Source of the DNA: Aeromonas fluvialis
GTDB taxonomy: Bacteria > Pseudomonadota > Gammaproteobacteria > Enterobacterales > Aeromonadaceae
Reading direction: 5' to 3'
Assembly (NCBI RefSeq): GCF_000819885.1
Contig: NZ_CDBO01000053.1
Span: forward strand, 1 to 64,000
Length of the DNA stretch: 64,000 nucleotides
The first letter of the stretch is position 1; each line of letters starts with the position of its first letter. The notes beneath the pieces were generated by a model, which worked only from the letters and a program-made list of their open reading frames with translations, was not told the origin of the DNA and searched no databases. Below, in pieces: positions 9,570-18,390 of the stretch. The position numbers and the translations under genes were made by a program.

Positions 9570-9596
9570 AAAACGCAGCCAATCGGCTGCGTTTTT
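9569..9596. terminator. Bidirectional terminator between sspB and dolP
   Basis: A 12-bp stem (AAAAACGCAGCC / GGCTGCGTTTTT, loop AATC) has T-runs on both strands and lies between convergent sspB and dolP. Confidence 0.9.
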
Positions 9597-9611
9597 CATA
9601 TCCGTTGCTTG

Positions 9612-10190
9612 TCAGTTCTGGGCGTATTCGAACGCCTTGATAACACGCTTCACACCGCTAACGTGGCGGGCGATGTTGACCGCCTGTTCCCCTTCCTGGC
9701 GAGTCACCAAACCAATCAGGAACACCTCGCTGTTCTCGGTGACCACCTTGACCTTGGTGCTGTCGAAGTTCTTGGTGCCGAACATGTCGGCTTTCACCTT
9801 GGAGGTGATCCAGGAGTCATTACTGCGGGTGGTGATGCTGGCCGGCTGGCCGAGGCGCAATTCGTTGTAGACGTGGCGGACTCCCGCGATGCGACTGACT
9901 ATTTTGCCCGCCTCAATCTTGTAAACGTCAGACGGTGTCTGGCCAACCAGCAGAACGCGGCCATTGTTGCTATAGACGCTGATCTTGCTGGCTGCGCTGA
10001 GCGGTTTGTTGTCGGCCAGCAGATTGGCCGCTTTCAGTTCGATGGTCTGGTCATCCCACTGCGCACCCAGCGTTCGGCGATCGCCAGAGGCCTTGGCAGT
10101 TCCTGCTGCGCCGCCAACGACCACGGCTGCGCAGCCTTGCAGCAGCAGGGTGCTCACCAGCAGACTGAGCAGAATAGTGTGCTTTTTCAT
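9612..10190 (-). CDS. dolP: DolP (YraP), dual-BON-domain outer-membrane lipoprotein
   Basis: 192-residue lipoprotein with a signal peptide and lipobox LQGC (acylated Cys20), then two BON domains (about 45-115 and 120-190). DolP supports outer-membrane integrity and the BAM complex at division sites and is sigma-E controlled in E. coli. The start MKKHTILL is chosen because it opens the signal peptide; the longer frame adds 16 residues. It lies four bases downstream of diaA in a lpoA-yraN-diaA-dolP operon, as in E. coli. Confidence 0.95.
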   Translation of the reverse strand: MKKHTILLSLLVSTLLLQGCAAVVVGGAAGTAKASGDRRTLGAQWDDQTIELKAANLLADNKPLSAASKISVYSNNGRVLLVGQTPSDVYKIEAGKIVSRIAGVRHVYNELRLGQPASITTRSNDSWITSKVKADMFGTKNFDSTKVKVVTENSEVFLIGLVTRQEGEQAVNIARHVSGVKRVIKAFEYAQN

Positions 10191-10194
10191 GGTT

Positions 10195-10785
10195 TCAATC
10201 TTCCTGTTGCGGGAAAAGTGTCTGGTCGATGAGATCACACAGGCAGTGCAGGGTCAACAGGTTCACCTCCAGAATGCGAGGCCGACGGGCGGAGGGAACA
10301 CGGATCTCCACATCATTTGGGCCAAGCAGACCAGCCATTTCACCGCCGTCCCCGCCGCTCAGCACCACTATGGTCATGTCGCGGGAGAGGGCTGCCTCGG
10401 CGGCCTTGATCAGGCTGCGGCTGTGGCCGGAGGTGGTGATGACCACCAGAATGTCGCCAGCCTGGCCCAGCGCACGGATCTGCTTGGCATAGACCTCTTC
10501 GAAACCGTGATCGGTGGCGATGGCGCTGATGGTCGCCATGTCCGGGGTCAGGGCCATGCCAGGCAGGGAGGGGCGCTGGGTCTCGTAGCAGTTGACCAGC
10601 TCGGAGATGAACAGTTGTGCCAGTGCTGCAGAAGGACCGTTACCGCATGCCAGCACCTTGTGGCCATTGAGCAGGCAGATGGTGATCATCTGGGCTGCAG
10701 TATGGATGGCATCCGGCAGCGCCTCGGCGGCGGCTATCTTGGTCTGGATGCTTTCGGTGTAGTTCTCTTTGATGCGGTCAGTCAT
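10195..10785 (-). CDS. diaA: DiaA, SIS-domain DnaA initiator-associating protein
   Basis: 196-residue SIS-domain protein, like phosphoheptose isomerase GmhA in fold. DiaA tetramers bind DnaA and promote timely replication initiation. The SIS signature is visible ([14 protein letters not shown] near 46-59, then [12 protein letters not shown] near 115-126). Its place between yraN and dolP supports DiaA over GmhA. Confidence 0.92.
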   Translation of the reverse strand: MTDRIKENYTESIQTKIAAAEALPDAIHTAAQMITICLLNGHKVLACGNGPSAALAQLFISELVNCYETQRPSLPGMALTPDMATISAIATDHGFEEVYAKQIRALGQAGDILVVITTSGHSRSLIKAAEAALSRDMTIVVLSGGDGGEMAGLLGPNDVEIRVPSARRPRILEVNLLTLHCLCDLIDQTLFPQQED

Positions 10786-10794
10786 AGGGTCCTC

Positions 10795-11187
10795 TTAAAA
10801 TGCGTTCTGGATCCAGCTTGGCTGGTCGCCTTCGAACGCAATCACATCGAATCGACAGGCCTGATTGGCCTCGTTGATGGCATGTTGCTTCAAATAGTGG
10901 CGCGCTGCCAGCATGATCTTGTGCTGTTTGCTGCGGGTGACCGAGCTGGCGGCCCCGCCATGGCTGCCGGCGGCCCGGTAGCGAACCTCAACAAACACCA
11001 GGGTCTGGCCCTGGTGCATGATGAGATCGATTTCACCGCCACGACAGCGGTAGTTGCGAGCTACCGGTTGCAGGCCACGAGCCTGCAACCAGCGTTCAGC
11101 GACCTGTTCAAAGTGCTGTCCCTTGCTCGTGGGTGAGGGGAACAGGCTCGGTAACTGCTGGCGCATCCGTTTCCATAGTTCCTTCAT
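10795..11187 (-). CDS. yraN: YraN, UPF0102 family endonuclease-like protein
   Basis: 130-residue UPF0102 protein of unknown biochemical role. It has a restriction-endonuclease-like core with RGGEIDLI followed by VFVEVRYR, the usual acidic/EVR pattern, and SVTRSKQHKI. Start MKELWKRM is chosen by alignment with relatives (E. coli 131 residues). Its 5' end overlaps lpoA by 80 bases in another frame, so translation is probably coupled to lpoA. Confidence 0.88.
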   Translation of the reverse strand: MKELWKRMRQQLPSLFPSPTSKGQHFEQVAERWLQARGLQPVARNYRCRGGEIDLIMHQGQTLVFVEVRYRAAGSHGGAASSVTRSKQHKIMLAARHYLKQHAINEANQACRFDVIAFEGDQPSWIQNAF

Positions 11188-13015
11188 TGGAGGGCTCCTC
11201 CAGCTGCTGAACGGCGTTCTCATCGACCAGTTTGCCGTTCTGGTAAGTACCCCAGCTCAGCATCCGCACGATATTGCCCTGGGCATCCACGCTCAGCTGG
11301 CCGCTCATGCCGGCCTGCTGCATGCCGCCCACCTTGCGCATCTGCTGCAGGTTTTCGGCCAGGCTGACGGCATCGTAGCCCATGGCAAACAGCCGCAGCA
11401 GGTCACCCTGGGTCTGCGGCCAGAGCAGGGCAATCTGTTCGCGCTGTTTTTCGTAACCACCGAGCAGCAGCGGCATATCGGCGATATGCATGCCGTTGAG
11501 TTCGGAGGTAACCTCGGTGGCGGCGCTGTCGTAGCCACGGGAGCCGGTGTAGATGGGCAGGCTGCCCATCGGATTGACCGAGACATCCACGTAGGGTTTG
11601 ATCATTCGGGTTTCCAGGCTGTTGGCCACCACATAAACGGCATCAATGCTGCGCGGTGCGGCATCAGAGAGTTGCACCACTTCACCAGCACGGGCGGTAG
11701 AGCGGCCGCTCAGGGCATTCTTGACCATTCCCTGCACTTCGTTGCGAGCACCGAAAGTGGCAACGACCGGCTTGTCCTGGCTCAGTGTGGCCCAGCTCTG
11801 CTCGAATGCCTTGATGCTGGCGTAGCCGATCCGCCCCTGGGCGGCGATCAGCAGTGGTTTGCGATAGCCCTGGGCATAGAGGTACTGGGCCGCCTGCGCG
11901 GCATCGGCAGCGGCAGAGAGGGAGAAGTAGTAGGTAGTGTCATTGACGGTCGGCTTGTCCAGCTCGTTGAGCGCCAGCACGGGCACGCTCGGATTGGCCT
12001 TGAGCAGCTCCTCGACCCGGTCTTTCAGCAGCGGGCCGATGATCATGTCCGCCCCTTCCTGAATCGCCTGCTTGTAAAGCTCGCTGGTCGATTTGATCTG
12101 GGTGTCGTAGAAGTTCAGGGTAAATTGCCCCTGATTCTCCTTGTAAGACAACAGCATGCCGTTGCGGATGGCGGCACCCTGCGGCTCCAGATTACCGGAG
12201 AGAGGAAGCAGCACTGCAATCTGGTGCACTACGGTGCTGGCCGTGGCAGCCAGATCGCCCAGTCCTGCCGGCATATCCTGTTGGGCCGGATGGTTGGGGA
12301 AGTCGCGCTTCCAGCCTGCCAACTGACGGGCCAGCAGGTTTGGCTGGGCACCAAACTCGTTGACCAGTGCCGCCAGTCGCAACCAGCCGGTAGTCACATC
12401 AGGGGCCGGTGCCTCTTCCAGAGCCTGCAGGGTGGAGGGGGTCATGCTTTTGAGCAACGACCAGATTTGCTGATGGTTGGTCGCCTGCTCGCTCTGATTG
12501 AGGTAGGGCTCCAGTGCAATCAACGACTTGGCGGCGCCAAACTTGTTGTTGATGTCGAGCTGCAGCACCACGCGCTGGCGATACCAATCCTTCTGGGTAT
12601 CGGCATCTAGCACCACCTCGGGTTTGCCCTCCAGCAGGATCAGCGCCTGATTGGCGTGGCCTTGTGCCAGCAAAAGATGGGCTTGCAGCAGTTGCAGCTG
12701 TGCCTTCTGGGCGGGGTCTTTGGCCTGCTTCTGCAATTGCTGGAACAGTGCCGAGGCCGGTTTGGCCTGGCCCAGCGCCAGATAGCTGCGTGCCGCCAGC
12801 ATCTGCCAGGTAAAGGCCTCGGCCGGCTTGGCGGGGTCCACCTGCTCAAGATACCACTGGGCATTCTTGGTCAGATTGGAGAACGCTGAGGGCATGCCTG
12901 ACTGCCCTGACGGTTGATGGGGCTCCGACGCACAGGCGGCGAGCAGTACTGCCGCGAGTATGATGCCGAAGAGTCGTGATACACTTAGCTGCTTTGTAAC
13001 CCGGTTCAAGTTCAT
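11108..13015 (-). CDS. lpoA: LpoA, outer-membrane lipoprotein activator of PBP1a
   Basis: 635-residue lipoprotein that reaches through the periplasm to stimulate PBP1a. Signal peptide and lipobox LAAC (Cys28) follow the chosen ATG; a longer frame would add 53 residues that destroy the signal. A TPR-like N-terminal domain (about 40-270) precedes a periplasmic-binding-protein-fold C-terminal domain (about 280-600, starting HQIAVLLPLSG). It is divergent from rsmI and heads lpoA-yraN-diaA-dolP. Confidence 0.94.
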   Translation of the reverse strand: MNLNRVTKQLSVSRLFGIILAAVLLAACASEPHQPSGQSGMPSAFSNLTKNAQWYLEQVDPAKPAEAFTWQMLAARSYLALGQAKPASALFQQLQKQAKDPAQKAQLQLLQAHLLLAQGHANQALILLEGKPEVVLDADTQKDWYRQRVVLQLDINNKFGAAKSLIALEPYLNQSEQATNHQQIWSLLKSMTPSTLQALEEAPAPDVTTGWLRLAALVNEFGAQPNLLARQLAGWKRDFPNHPAQQDMPAGLGDLAATASTVVHQIAVLLPLSGNLEPQGAAIRNGMLLSYKENQGQFTLNFYDTQIKSTSELYKQAIQEGADMIIGPLLKDRVEELLKANPSVPVLALNELDKPTVNDTTYYFSLSAAADAAQAAQYLYAQGYRKPLLIAAQGRIGYASIKAFEQSWATLSQDKPVVATFGARNEVQGMVKNALSGRSTARAGEVVQLSDAAPRSIDAVYVVANSLETRMIKPYVDVSVNPMGSLPIYTGSRGYDSAATEVTSELNGMHIADMPLLLGGYEKQREQIALLWPQTQGDLLRLFAMGYDAVSLAENLQQMRKVGGMQQAGMSGQLSVDAQGNIVRMLSWGTYQNGKLVDENAVQQLEEPSNEGTMETDAPAVTEPVPLTHEQGTAL

Positions 13016-13094
13016 TCCCCGACCAGTGTTGAAGTTCCCCATAGTGTAAACGGGCCAATATGGCGACACAATTGTCGGGGCACTCGGAGATCCC

Positions 13095-13928
13095 ATGAGT
13101 GACATCCCAACCCTGTATATAGTCCCCACTCCGATCGGCAATCTGGCGGACATCACCCAGCGTGCATTGGACATTTTACGCAGTGTCGATCTGGTGGCAG
13201 CCGAAGATACCCGTCATACCGGTATCCTGCTCAGCCACTACCAAATCTCGGTGCCGACCTTCGCCCTGCACGATCACAACGAGCAGCAGAAGGCCGATGT
13301 ATTGATCGGCCGGATCAAAGAGGGCAAGAGTGTTGCGCTGGTCTCCGATGCCGGCACCCCGCTTATTAGCGACCCCGGTTATCACTTGGTCACCCGCTGT
13401 CGTGAAGCCGGGGTCAAGGTGGTGCCGCTGCCCGGCCCTTGTGCCGCCATCACCGCCTTGAGCGCGGCCGGTCTGCCCACTGATCGATTTGCCTTTGAAG
13501 GCTTCCTGCCCGCCAAGAGCAAGGGTCGCGATGATCGTCTGCAAGCCGTTATCGAAGACACCCGCTCGCTGGTGTTCTACGAATCGCCGCGTCGGGTACA
13601 GGATACAGTGGAAGCAATTGCTCGCATTCTTGGCGAGCGTCAGGTGGTGGTGTGCCGTGAGCTGACCAAGACCTTCGAGTCGATCCACGGTCTGCCAGCG
13701 TCCGAAATGCTGACCTGGCTTGGCGAGGATGACAACCGCTGCCGCGGCGAGATCGTGCTGGTCGTGGCTGGCGCCTCCAAGGAAGAAGAGGATCTGCCAG
13801 CCGAGGCGATCCGCACCCTGGGGTTGCTGGTCGCCGAGCTGCCGCTGAAAAAAGCCGCCGCGCTGACCGCCGAGATCCACGGTGTGAAGAAGAACGCCCT
13901 CTACAAATATGGCCTTGAGCACCATTAA
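13095..13928 (+). CDS. rsmI: 16S rRNA (cytidine-1402-2'-O)-methyltransferase RsmI
   Basis: 277-residue tetrapyrrole-methylase-fold enzyme that 2'-O-methylates C1402 in the ribosomal P site, together with RsmH (also in this window) on the same nucleotide. Family blocks are clear: [14 protein letters not shown] near the N terminus, [20 protein letters not shown] and [15 protein letters not shown]. The start 80 bases from divergent lpoA gives the expected length. Confidence 0.96.
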   Translation: MSDIPTLYIVPTPIGNLADITQRALDILRSVDLVAAEDTRHTGILLSHYQISVPTFALHDHNEQQKADVLIGRIKEGKSVALVSDAGTPLISDPGYHLVTRCREAGVKVVPLPGPCAAITALSAAGLPTDRFAFEGFLPAKSKGRDDRLQAVIEDTRSLVFYESPRRVQDTVEAIARILGERQVVVCRELTKTFESIHGLPASEMLTWLGEDDNRCRGEIVLVVAGASKEEEDLPAEAIRTLGLLVAELPLKKAAALTAEIHGVKKNALYKYGLEHH

Positions 13929-14056
13929 GTCGTGTGAACGGGCCTGCTGGCTGATTTCTAACCGGTGCAAATCAGCGTGCTAGCAAACTTAGGCTACCAA
14001 GTCAGGGTTGAGGTGCGATAGAAGCACGATAAATGGCTGTAAACGGGAATTGCCGG

Positions 14057-14086
14057 TTTACCCCGTGCGTATCGCAAGGCTATAAT
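14057..14086 (+). promoter_or_regulatory. rnpB promoter
   Basis: A consensus -10 TATAAT (14081-14086) lies about 10 bases before the RNA start, with TTTACC at 14057-14062 as a fair -35 (spacing 18). Confidence 0.75.
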
Positions 14087-14095
14087 CCGCGCCTC

Positions 14096-14482
<387 letters not shown>

Positions 14483-14490
14483 TTATTCCG

Positions 14491-14524
14491 AAGAGCCCTG
14501 CGATTTATCGCGGGGCTCTTTTTC
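14491..14524 (+). terminator. rnpB intrinsic terminator
   Basis: GAGCCC and GGGCTC arms, extended by a GCGAT/ATCGC inner stem, are followed by TTTTT directly after rnpB. Confidence 0.9.
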
Positions 14525-14817
14525 ATGCATGGGAAATATGGCTTCGTTAGTAGGATATTTTTGGTCTTGTCATTTCTAATGAAATTATATGTTTTAAATC
14601 AATCGAGTAGTTTCGTATTTAGCGCGATGACAGCGATAGATGGTGATAGGACACAGGATGGTTGTTCGCACCCGCATATTGTGCGTGTTCTCAGTTCATT
14701 CATTTATTTCAATTAATCGCCAGAGTTTAACGCCAAATAACTCTTGGAAAATCAACCCACTCAATCCGCGGTATGCAATTGCTGCGTCAATATGTTCCCT
14801 CTGCCCCATCTCCTTGC
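14525..14817. other. AT-rich gap between rnpB and the dcw promoter
   Basis: Nearly 300 bases, clearly lower in GC than the flanks, with no convincing gene. Short frames here have no start signals or recognisable product. I see no repeat or terminator beyond that of rnpB. Confidence 0.5.
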
Positions 14818-14846
14818 TTGAAAAGCCCCCTGCACGTCCTTAAACT
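14818..14846 (+). promoter_or_regulatory. Candidate dcw cluster promoter (Pmra)
   Basis: TTGAAA (14818-14823) and TAAACT (14841-14846) are separated by 17 bases, upstream of mraZ and immediately before the MraZ box array. Confidence 0.6.
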
Positions 14847-14852
14847 CCATGG

Positions 14853-14887
14853 TGGGTAAAAGTGGATCAAAGTGGTTTTTAGAGGGG
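14853..14887 (+). promoter_or_regulatory. MraZ operator boxes
   Basis: Four repeats with exact 10-base spacing: TGGGT (14853), TGGAT (14863), TGGTT (14873) and AGGGG (14883). MraZ is known to bind direct TGGG-type repeats of this spacing upstream of its own gene and repress the dcw operon. Only the first matches the consensus fully. Confidence 0.7.
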
Positions 14888-14923
14888 CAATCTACCTGCT
14901 CACTCACCTTCAGGGACTGTAAT

Positions 14924-15382
14924 TTGTTGCGTGGTGCTCACGCCATCAGCCTGGACAGTAAAGGGCGGTTGGCAATTCCTACCAAATTCCGTGACTGGCT
15001 GCGTGACGAAAGCGACGGCCAGCTGGTTTGCACCATCGATATTGCCCATCCTTGTCTGCTGCTTTATCCCCTGAACGAATGGGAAGAGGTCGAGCGCAAG
15101 CTCAAGACCCTCTCCAGCATGAATCCGCAAGAGCGCCGTCTGCAGCGACTGCTGCTGGGTCATGCAACCGAATGCGAGCTGGATGGCAATGGCCGTCTGT
15201 TGCTCAGTCAGCCACTGCGCAACCATGCTGGGCTGGACAAGAAGATCATGTTGGTGGGCCAGCTCAACAAATTCGAGCTGTGGGATGAAGCCCGCTGGCA
15301 ACAACAGGTCAATGACGACATCTTGGGTCTGCCCGGGGACGATTGGGCAAGCTCACCACGACTACAGGATTTCTCTTTATAA
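14924..15382 (+). CDS. mraZ: MraZ, transcriptional regulator of the dcw cluster
   Basis: 152-residue double-SpoVT/AbrB-fold DNA-binding protein that represses its own operon. The start is TTG: the conserved N terminus [14 protein letters not shown] is preceded only by two TTG codons, and AGGGA at 14912-14916 fits the first. This gives the same length as the E. coli protein (152). An ATG at 14849 in the same frame would add 25 unrelated residues. The second domain shows [22 protein letters not shown] split around 90-115. It abuts rsmH with no gap. Confidence 0.93.
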   Translation: MLRGAHAISLDSKGRLAIPTKFRDWLRDESDGQLVCTIDIAHPCLLLYPLNEWEEVERKLKTLSSMNPQERRLQRLLLGHATECELDGNGRLLLSQPLRNHAGLDKKIMLVGQLNKFELWDEARWQQQVNDDILGLPGDDWASSPRLQDFSL

Positions 15383-16321
15383 ATGACCCAAGCCGCTGAA
15401 CACATCACAGTGCTGCTGCACGAAGCCGTTGAAGGTCTGGCCATTAAGCCGGACGGTGTCTACGTCGACGGTACGTTTGGCCGGGGTGGTCACTCGCGCC
15501 TTATCCTGCAGCATCTTGGCCCCAATGGCCGGTTGATCGCCATCGATCGCGATCCACAGGCGATCGCCGAAGCCGCCAAGATCCAGGATCCCCGCTTCGA
15601 GATCGTCCATGGCCCCTTCTCCGGCATCACTCGCTATCTGAGCGAACGCGGTTTGCTTGGCAAGGTGGACGGTTTTCTGCTCGATCTGGGGGTCTCTTCA
15701 CCTCAGTTGGACGATGCCGAGCGTGGTTTCAGCTTTATGAAAGACGGTCCGCTTGACATGCGGATGGACCCCTCCACTGGCCAGAGCGCCGCCGAGTGGC
15801 TTGCCAAGGCCGATGTGGATGACATTGCCTGGGTGCTGAAGACCTTCGGCGAGGAGCGCTTTGCCAAGAAGATCGCCCGCGCCATCGTTCATGACAGGGT
15901 GACCGAGCCTTATGTCCGTACCCGTCAGCTGGCTGAGATGATTGCCCGGGTCAATCCGAGCAAGGAGAAGGGCAAGCATGCGGCAACTCGCAGCTTCCAG
16001 GCCATCCGCATCTACATCAACAGCGAGCTGGACGAGATCGAAACCGCGTTGAACGGCGCGCTGGAGGTACTGGCGCCCCACGGCCGTCTGTCGGTGATCA
16101 GCTTCCACTCGCTGGAGGACCGGCTGGTGAAGCATTTCATTCGCAAGCACGAGAAGGGGCCGGAAGTGCCCTACGGCATTCCATTGACCGAGGCCCAGCT
16201 GGCTGGGGGGCGCAAATTGAAGTCGGTCGGCAAGGCGCTCAAGCCTTCTGATCATGAGGTCTCTGAAAACACCCGCTCGCGCAGCTCGGTGCTGCGGGTC
16301 GCCGAACGGCTGGCGGAGTAA
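15383..16321 (+). CDS. rsmH: 16S rRNA m4C1402 methyltransferase RsmH (MraW)
   Basis: 312-residue SAM-dependent enzyme that N4-methylates C1402 of 16S rRNA. The SAM-binding loop [10 protein letters not shown] is at 29-38 and the internal helical insertion typical of the family follows. [13 protein letters not shown] near 236-248 and the [11 protein letters not shown] tail are standard. The ATG follows the mraZ stop directly. Confidence 0.97.
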   Translation: MTQAAEHITVLLHEAVEGLAIKPDGVYVDGTFGRGGHSRLILQHLGPNGRLIAIDRDPQAIAEAAKIQDPRFEIVHGPFSGITRYLSERGLLGKVDGFLLDLGVSSPQLDDAERGFSFMKDGPLDMRMDPSTGQSAAEWLAKADVDDIAWVLKTFGEERFAKKIARAIVHDRVTEPYVRTRQLAEMIARVNPSKEKGKHAATRSFQAIRIYINSELDEIETALNGALEVLAPHGRLSVISFHSLEDRLVKHFIRKHEKGPEVPYGIPLTEAQLAGGRKLKSVGKALKPSDHEVSENTRSRSSVLRVAERLAE

Positions 16322-16324
16322 GTG

Positions 16325-16639
16325 ATGAGCGAGGTACGTGTCCACCTGGCAAAGGAGATCGCGGCGGATCTCTGGCGGCACAAGCTGCAGATTTTTCTGT
16401 CGGTTGCCGTGCTGGTGACCGCGTTTGCCGTGATCCTGGTAACCAACATGACCCGTGGTCTCACCGCCAAACAGAATGACCTGATGGCGGAAGAGGATCG
16501 CCTCAATATCGAATGGCGCCACCTTTTGCTGGAGCAGGGTACGCTGGCGGAGCACTCCCGGGTCGCCACACTGGCCATGGACAAGTTGCAGATGGGTCGT
16601 CCGCTGGTGACCACCGAGAAGGTAATTACCCAACCATGA
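16325..16639 (+). CDS. ftsL: FtsL, divisome bitopic membrane protein
   Basis: 104-residue bitopic protein of the FtsQLB complex. A short cytoplasmic N terminus leads to a membrane helix (about 22-41) and a periplasmic leucine-rich coiled coil (about 45-90). GTG at 16322 adjoins the ATG chosen here; either is possible. The stop overlaps the ftsI start in ATGA. Confidence 0.93.
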   Translation: MSEVRVHLAKEIAADLWRHKLQIFLSVAVLVTAFAVILVTNMTRGLTAKQNDLMAEEDRLNIEWRHLLLEQGTLAEHSRVATLAMDKLQMGRPLVTTEKVITQP

Positions 16640-18390
16640 AACGCAAGGCTACAGCCAAATCTGCCAAAGCGACCGTCAAAGCGCCATCGATCTATCCGTG
16701 GCGCTTTCGCACGCTTGCGGTGTTTATCGGCATCGCGTTTGTGGGTCTGATCCTGCGTCTGGCCTGGATCCAGGTGATCAACCCGGATCGTTTGCGTCAG
16801 GAGGGGGACATGCGCTCCCTGCGTACCACCTCCACCCAGGCGGTGCGCGGCATGATCACCGACCGCAATGGTGAGCAGCTGGCGGTGTCGGTGCCGGTCG
16901 AGGCGGTATGGGCCGATCCCAAGACGGTGCACGAGTCCGGCGCTATCCACAATGAGCGGGCCTGGATGGCGCTTTCTGCTGTCCTCAAAATTGACATCAA
17001 TACCCTCAAGCACCGCATCGCCAACCCCAACAAGCGCTTCGTCTATCTGCAGCGTCAGGTGACTCCCGCTGTGGCGGAATATATCAAGGGACTCAAGCTT
17101 GGGGGCATCTATCTGCGCCCCGAGGCGCGCCGCTTCTATCCGACCGGCGAGATTAGTGCCCATCTGGTTGGGGTGACCAACATAGATGGCAGCGGGATCG
17201 AAGGGATTGAGCGCAGCTACAACGAGTGGCTGACGGCGACGCCGGGCGAGATGCGGGTGCGCAAGGATCGCCAGGGGCGGGTGATTGAGCGTCTTGGCAT
17301 CGTCAAGGAGGGCAAGAACGCCAACGATCTGCAGCTCAGCATCGATCAGCGGGTACAGGCGCTGGCTTACCGTGCGCTCAAGCGGGCCACCGACGAGAAC
17401 AAGGCGACCTCCGGCTCCATGGTGATGCTGGACATCAAGACCGGCGAAGTGCTCGCCATGGTCAATACCCCCTCCTATAACCCGAACAACCGTGGCCAGT
17501 ACCAGAGTTTCCGGGTGCGCAACCGGGTGGTGACCGATACCTACGAGCCGGGTTCTACCGTCAAGCCGCTGATCCTGTTGAGCGGTTTGCAGGCGGGTGT
17601 CACCAGCTGGAAAGACTTTATCCCGGGTGGACCACTCTTTATCGGCGCCAAGCAGATCAAGGACGTCAGCATCCACAAGGCGACCAATCTCTACGACATA
17701 CTGCGTTACTCCTCCAATATCGGCATGTCGCGCATCGCACTGCGGATGCCGGCGCAGGAGATGATCAACACCCTCAGCATGTTCGGTTTCGGCATGGATA
17801 CCGGCAGCGGGCTGATGGGTGAGAGCAGCGGCATGCTGCCCCAGCGTCGCCGCTGGTCCGATATCGAGCGGGCAACCCTCTCGTTCGGTTATGGTCTGCG
17901 GGTGACCCCGCTGCAGCTGGCCTCCGCCTATGCCACCCTGGCCAACAAGGGCAAGCGGGTGCCGCTCTCCATCGTCAAGGTGACTGCGCCGCCCAAGGGT
18001 GAGCAGGTGATTGACCACAACAACGCCTCTGCCATGTTGCAGGCACTGGAGTATGTGGTCGACAACGCCATTCCAAAAGCCAAGATCCCGGGCTATCGGG
18101 TCGGTGGCAAGAGTGGTACTGCCAAGGTCGCCGTCGCCGGTGGCTATGGCAAGGATTACATGGCCTGGTTTGCCGGTTTTGCCCCGGCCAGCGATCCCCG
18201 TTTCGTCATGGTGGTAGTGATCAACGAACCAAAAGGCAAGGCCTATTATGGCGGCGCCGTGGCGACGCCACCGTTTGCCGAGGCCATGGGCGGGGTGCTG
18301 CAGCTATTCAATATTCGTCCCGATGCGGTACCCCCTGCGGTGCCCACCAAACTTGCCCGTACGGAGGCTTCCATTGTCCCGCGCACTTGA
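16636..18390 (+). CDS. ftsI: FtsI (PBP3), septal peptidoglycan transpeptidase
   Basis: 584-residue class B penicillin-binding protein that crosslinks septal murein with FtsW. One N-terminal membrane anchor (about 25-48), a non-catalytic pedestal domain, then the transpeptidase: Ser307 in STVK, SSN at 359-361 and KSGT at 492-495. The first two coincide with E. coli numbering. Start ATG is chosen from the ATGA overlap with ftsL. The 3' end overlaps the murE TTG start by 17 bases. Confidence 0.97.
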   Translation: MKRKATAKSAKATVKAPSIYPWRFRTLAVFIGIAFVGLILRLAWIQVINPDRLRQEGDMRSLRTTSTQAVRGMITDRNGEQLAVSVPVEAVWADPKTVHESGAIHNERAWMALSAVLKIDINTLKHRIANPNKRFVYLQRQVTPAVAEYIKGLKLGGIYLRPEARRFYPTGEISAHLVGVTNIDGSGIEGIERSYNEWLTATPGEMRVRKDRQGRVIERLGIVKEGKNANDLQLSIDQRVQALAYRALKRATDENKATSGSMVMLDIKTGEVLAMVNTPSYNPNNRGQYQSFRVRNRVVTDTYEPGSTVKPLILLSGLQAGVTSWKDFIPGGPLFIGAKQIKDVSIHKATNLYDILRYSSNIGMSRIALRMPAQEMINTLSMFGFGMDTGSGLMGESSGMLPQRRRWSDIERATLSFGYGLRVTPLQLASAYATLANKGKRVPLSIVKVTAPPKGEQVIDHNNASAMLQALEYVVDNAIPKAKIPGYRVGGKSGTAKVAVAGGYGKDYMAWFAGFAPASDPRFVMVVVINEPKGKAYYGGAVATPPFAEAMGGVLQLFNIRPDAVPPAVPTKLARTEASIVPRT

